Below, piece after piece: positions 62,701 to 64,000 of a stretch of DNA of 64,000 nucleotides. The position numbers and the translations under genes are program-made. Each line of letters starts with the position of its first letter. Positions within the stretch are counted from its first letter, which is position 1. Under the pieces are notes generated by a model. That model worked only from the letters and a program-made list of their open reading frames with translations, had not been told where the DNA came from and made no database searches. This DNA is from Anthopleura xanthogrammica (lineage: Eukaryota; Cnidaria; Anthozoa; Actiniaria; Actiniidae). The stretch lies in assembly GCA_964019055.1 (NCBI GenBank), contig OZ025221.1, forward strand, positions 811,001 through 875,000, written 5' to 3'.

Positions 62701-63848
62701 GGGGGGGGGGGGGGGGGGGGAGGGAGGGAGGGGGAATTTCAGTTTAGATAATATTTTATGAGGAAAATTCCATTTTTTTGATATGATCAAAAATTCGCAA
62801 CCCTTTTTGTCCAAGATTGTACAGGCACTCAACACTTCCTCATCCCACGACCCCTTCCTTCCTTCCTTCCTTCCTTCCTTCTCTCTCTCTCTTTTTCTTG
62901 GTTTATTTCTCTCTTGATTCATGAAAACCAAAAACCCGCTCGTTTTGGTCCATATTATGTCCAAAGGCCGTCGGAAATTTTTGTCAAAAAACTATTTCTC
63001 ATATTGTTGTTTGTCATGTCAGATCTCGATTGCGTCTGTCCTGGGAGACTCACTATGTTGGTGATTTAAGGTATGCGTCATGTTTTATTTCTTGTTTCCA
63101 AATACGCGCCAACATGTAAGAATAGACCTCTTTACCTTGGGCATAATGTTATGCCATTTCAGACCACGTGTCATTCCCTAGAGTATCATTTCTTTGTTTA
63201 ACGGTTGCACATGAGAAGACACATGAATATGGATACAACTCAAACAAAGAATCTTATTCTCAAGAGAATGACACGTAGTCTGAAATGGGATTACGCCCAA
63301 GGAAAAGAATCTATTGTTCCATTTTGTTACCCCTCCCCCCACCCTCCCCTCCCCCTCACACCAAAGGCATGACGAGCGCATGCCTTAATTTCCAGTTAAA
63401 GACAGTGAATGTCAATACACCTTTTAGCTTGGGCGTTATAACATCCATTTTCTACGTCTAGGGCAGTCAACAATGAAGTACTAGATACTTACCAGCTGAA
63501 ATCATTAGATGGGCTGCTTGGTAAGTTTTTTCTTTTCTTTTATCTCTTTGCTTGATTTTTTGGTCGGTCGGTCGGTCGGTCGGTTCGTTGGTCGGTTGGA
63601 CATTCTAACGTAGTAACAGTAACTAGTAACAGAGCTTGTCTTTTTCACACCTCAGTAATAAATGCGATACTGAGTCTTCGTATCTTGCTTACGATTAGGA
63701 TTAAGACGCTAGAGTTGTTCGATCCAGCCATGTTGACACCTGTTATCAACACGATATTTTATTGTACTCCTAGAGGTTCCAGTGGAAATCATGGCCGTTA
63801 GAAAGAAAAACAACAAGTTGTACATTGATACTACAATCGGAAAAGGAG
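56772..63848 (+). CDS. FOXRED2: FOXRED2-like ER flavoprotein, 5' part (continues past window)
   Basis: Exons 56772..56874, 58360..58431, 58715..58777, 59649..59764, 60141..60289, 61248..61305, 61509..61575, 62427..62493, 63023..63070, 63462..63520, 63774..63848; phases 1,1,1,0,2,0,1,2,2,1,1 chain without a break for 292 codons. Residues 1-20 are a hydrophobic signal peptide; GAGPGG at 30-35 is the FAD-binding Rossmann motif; [37 protein letters not shown] and [11 protein letters not shown] are strongly FOXRED2-like; [12 protein letters not shown] (~205-216) is the second, NAD(P)-binding, Rossmann motif. The family acts in the ER lumen in degradation of misfolded proteins, relating to flavin monooxygenases. 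The rest of the protein and any ER-retention tail lie outside. Introns carry very large simple repeats. Confidence 0.94.
56875..58359 (+). other. FOXRED2 intron 1
   Basis: 1.5 kb. A phrase aacattgaa(a/t)tggcttccca..taagaatggtt occurs three times at 57312, 57379 and 57469; otherwise nothing recognised. Confidence 0.5.
58778..59648 (+). other. FOXRED2 intron 3
   Basis: 0.87 kb with the 20-bp tandem repeat at 58960, AT-rich sequence, and a fold-back at about 59385-59545 (cttgtttgtcactcacaaag / ctttgtgagtgacaagcg). Confidence 0.55.
58960..59077. repeat. 20-bp tandem repeat, ~6 copies
   Basis: Unit aagtcagttagctagtaaac, nearly perfect; one unit reads cggtta. Confidence 0.9.
59805..60075. repeat. 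(ATC)n trinucleotide array
   Basis: About 90 imperfect units in FOXRED2 intron 4, with CACCGTCGTC variants recurring toward the right. His/Ser/Asp open frames on both strands are artefacts. Confidence 0.95.
60298..61168. repeat. giant (GGAT)n array, ~200 perfect units
   Basis: After a short imperfect lead (60298-60363), 60364-61165 is uninterrupted GGAT. It starts nine bases after the donor of FOXRED2 exon 5 and ends 80 bases before exon 6, so it fills most of that intron. The Met-Asp-Gly-Trp and Ile-His-Pro-Ser open frames are artefacts. Confidence 0.97.
61624..62006. repeat. (GTTGCAC)n array interrupted by a ~305-bp insert
   Basis: Heptamers at 61624-61671 resume at 61980-62006. Between them, 61673-61979 begins tttattttattttatt, as a poly(A)-tailed element in minus orientation would. 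Confidence 0.65.
62227..62332. mobile_element. MITE family A, truncated copy
   Basis: tagacccctttcacgtgacg..tcaagcagctcaatttggagg, right arm ends after ttgttttgtccttcaaagtgag. Confidence 0.65.
62494..63022 (+). other. FOXRED2 intron 8
   Basis: Contains a ~20-base G run at 62700 flanked by an imperfect fold-back (cccagaacaatgttgg / ccaacattgtgctggg) and a (CCTT)n/(CT)n tract at 62855-62893. Confidence 0.65.
63124..63313. mobile_element. MITE family B, copy in FOXRED2 intron 9
   Basis: TAGACCTCTTTACCTTGGGC ... GCCCAAGG..TCTA, core ggttgcacatgagaagacac and gaatcttattctcaagagaa. Confidence 0.75.
63560..63600. repeat. (GGTC)n short repeat
   Basis: ggtcggtcggtcggtcggtc followed by variants, in FOXRED2 intron 10. 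Confidence 0.8.
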
Positions 63849-64000
63849 GTACTAATAAACTGATGAAAAATCTCTATGCCTTATTATAAAACTCATGAAT
63901 AATTAATGAGGAAAACACAATAGAAATCATGGTCCGTGGAGGAGGTTGTATATCTGATACAAAATCGTCCTGATTTGCATAAACTTTAACTCCAATTTTC

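Overview
This is a repeat-rich animal genomic window: AT-rich, with GT-AG introns, several families of short fold-back DNA transposons (MITEs), tRNA-derived SINEs and very long simple repeats. The gene set fits an early-branching metazoan. An anthozoan cnidarian (anemone or coral) is my best guess, because an animal-type Polycomb gene (Sfmbt), UBE2S and FOXRED2 sit beside an NADP-type glutamate dehydrogenase of the kind cnidarians carry, and next to a PIDD/FIIND-like ZU5-UPA protein fused to a protease. The clade assignment is inference; no species marker is present.

Layout. 1-5014 (+): the 3' part of a gene encoding ZU5 - ZU5 (with an HFS autoprocessing motif) - UPA - trypsin-like protease. 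5.0-7.4 kb: intergenic, MITEs. 7536-14040 (+): NADP-glutamate dehydrogenase, an exon holding only the start codon, a 5.15-kb intron, then all the rest in one exon. 14.0-16.5 kb: convergent intergenic space with fold-backs. 16466-37224 (-): an Sfmbt-family Polycomb protein that I could chain through 22 coding exons with matching splice phases (1707 codons; FCS finger, three MBT repeats, SLED, SAM). 37.2-46.0 kb: head-to-head intergenic region, with a long repeat-poor stretch around 38.9-42.8 kb. 46046-50748 (+): UBE2S, five exons, 199 aa. 50.7-56.8 kb: intergenic, mostly transposon debris. 56772-63848 (+): first eleven coding exons of FOXRED2, with an (ATC)n array and an ~800-bp perfect (GGAT)n array in its introns; the gene runs off the right edge.

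The genes do not form a pathway. UBE2S extends K11 ubiquitin chains with the APC/C, FOXRED2 is an ER-lumen flavoprotein, Sfmbt is a chromatin reader, GDH assimilates ammonium. The most novel item is the first gene: its C-terminal piece after the predicted ZU5 autoproteolysis site would carry a UPA domain and an intact His-Asp-Ser protease, a layout like NLRP1/CARD8/PIDD with a protease as the effector. A second item is the middle MBT repeat of Sfmbt, which looks like the front half of repeat 2 joined to the back half of repeat 3.

Exon coordinates were read by eye from splice signals, frame continuity and remembered family sequences; none was checked against transcripts.
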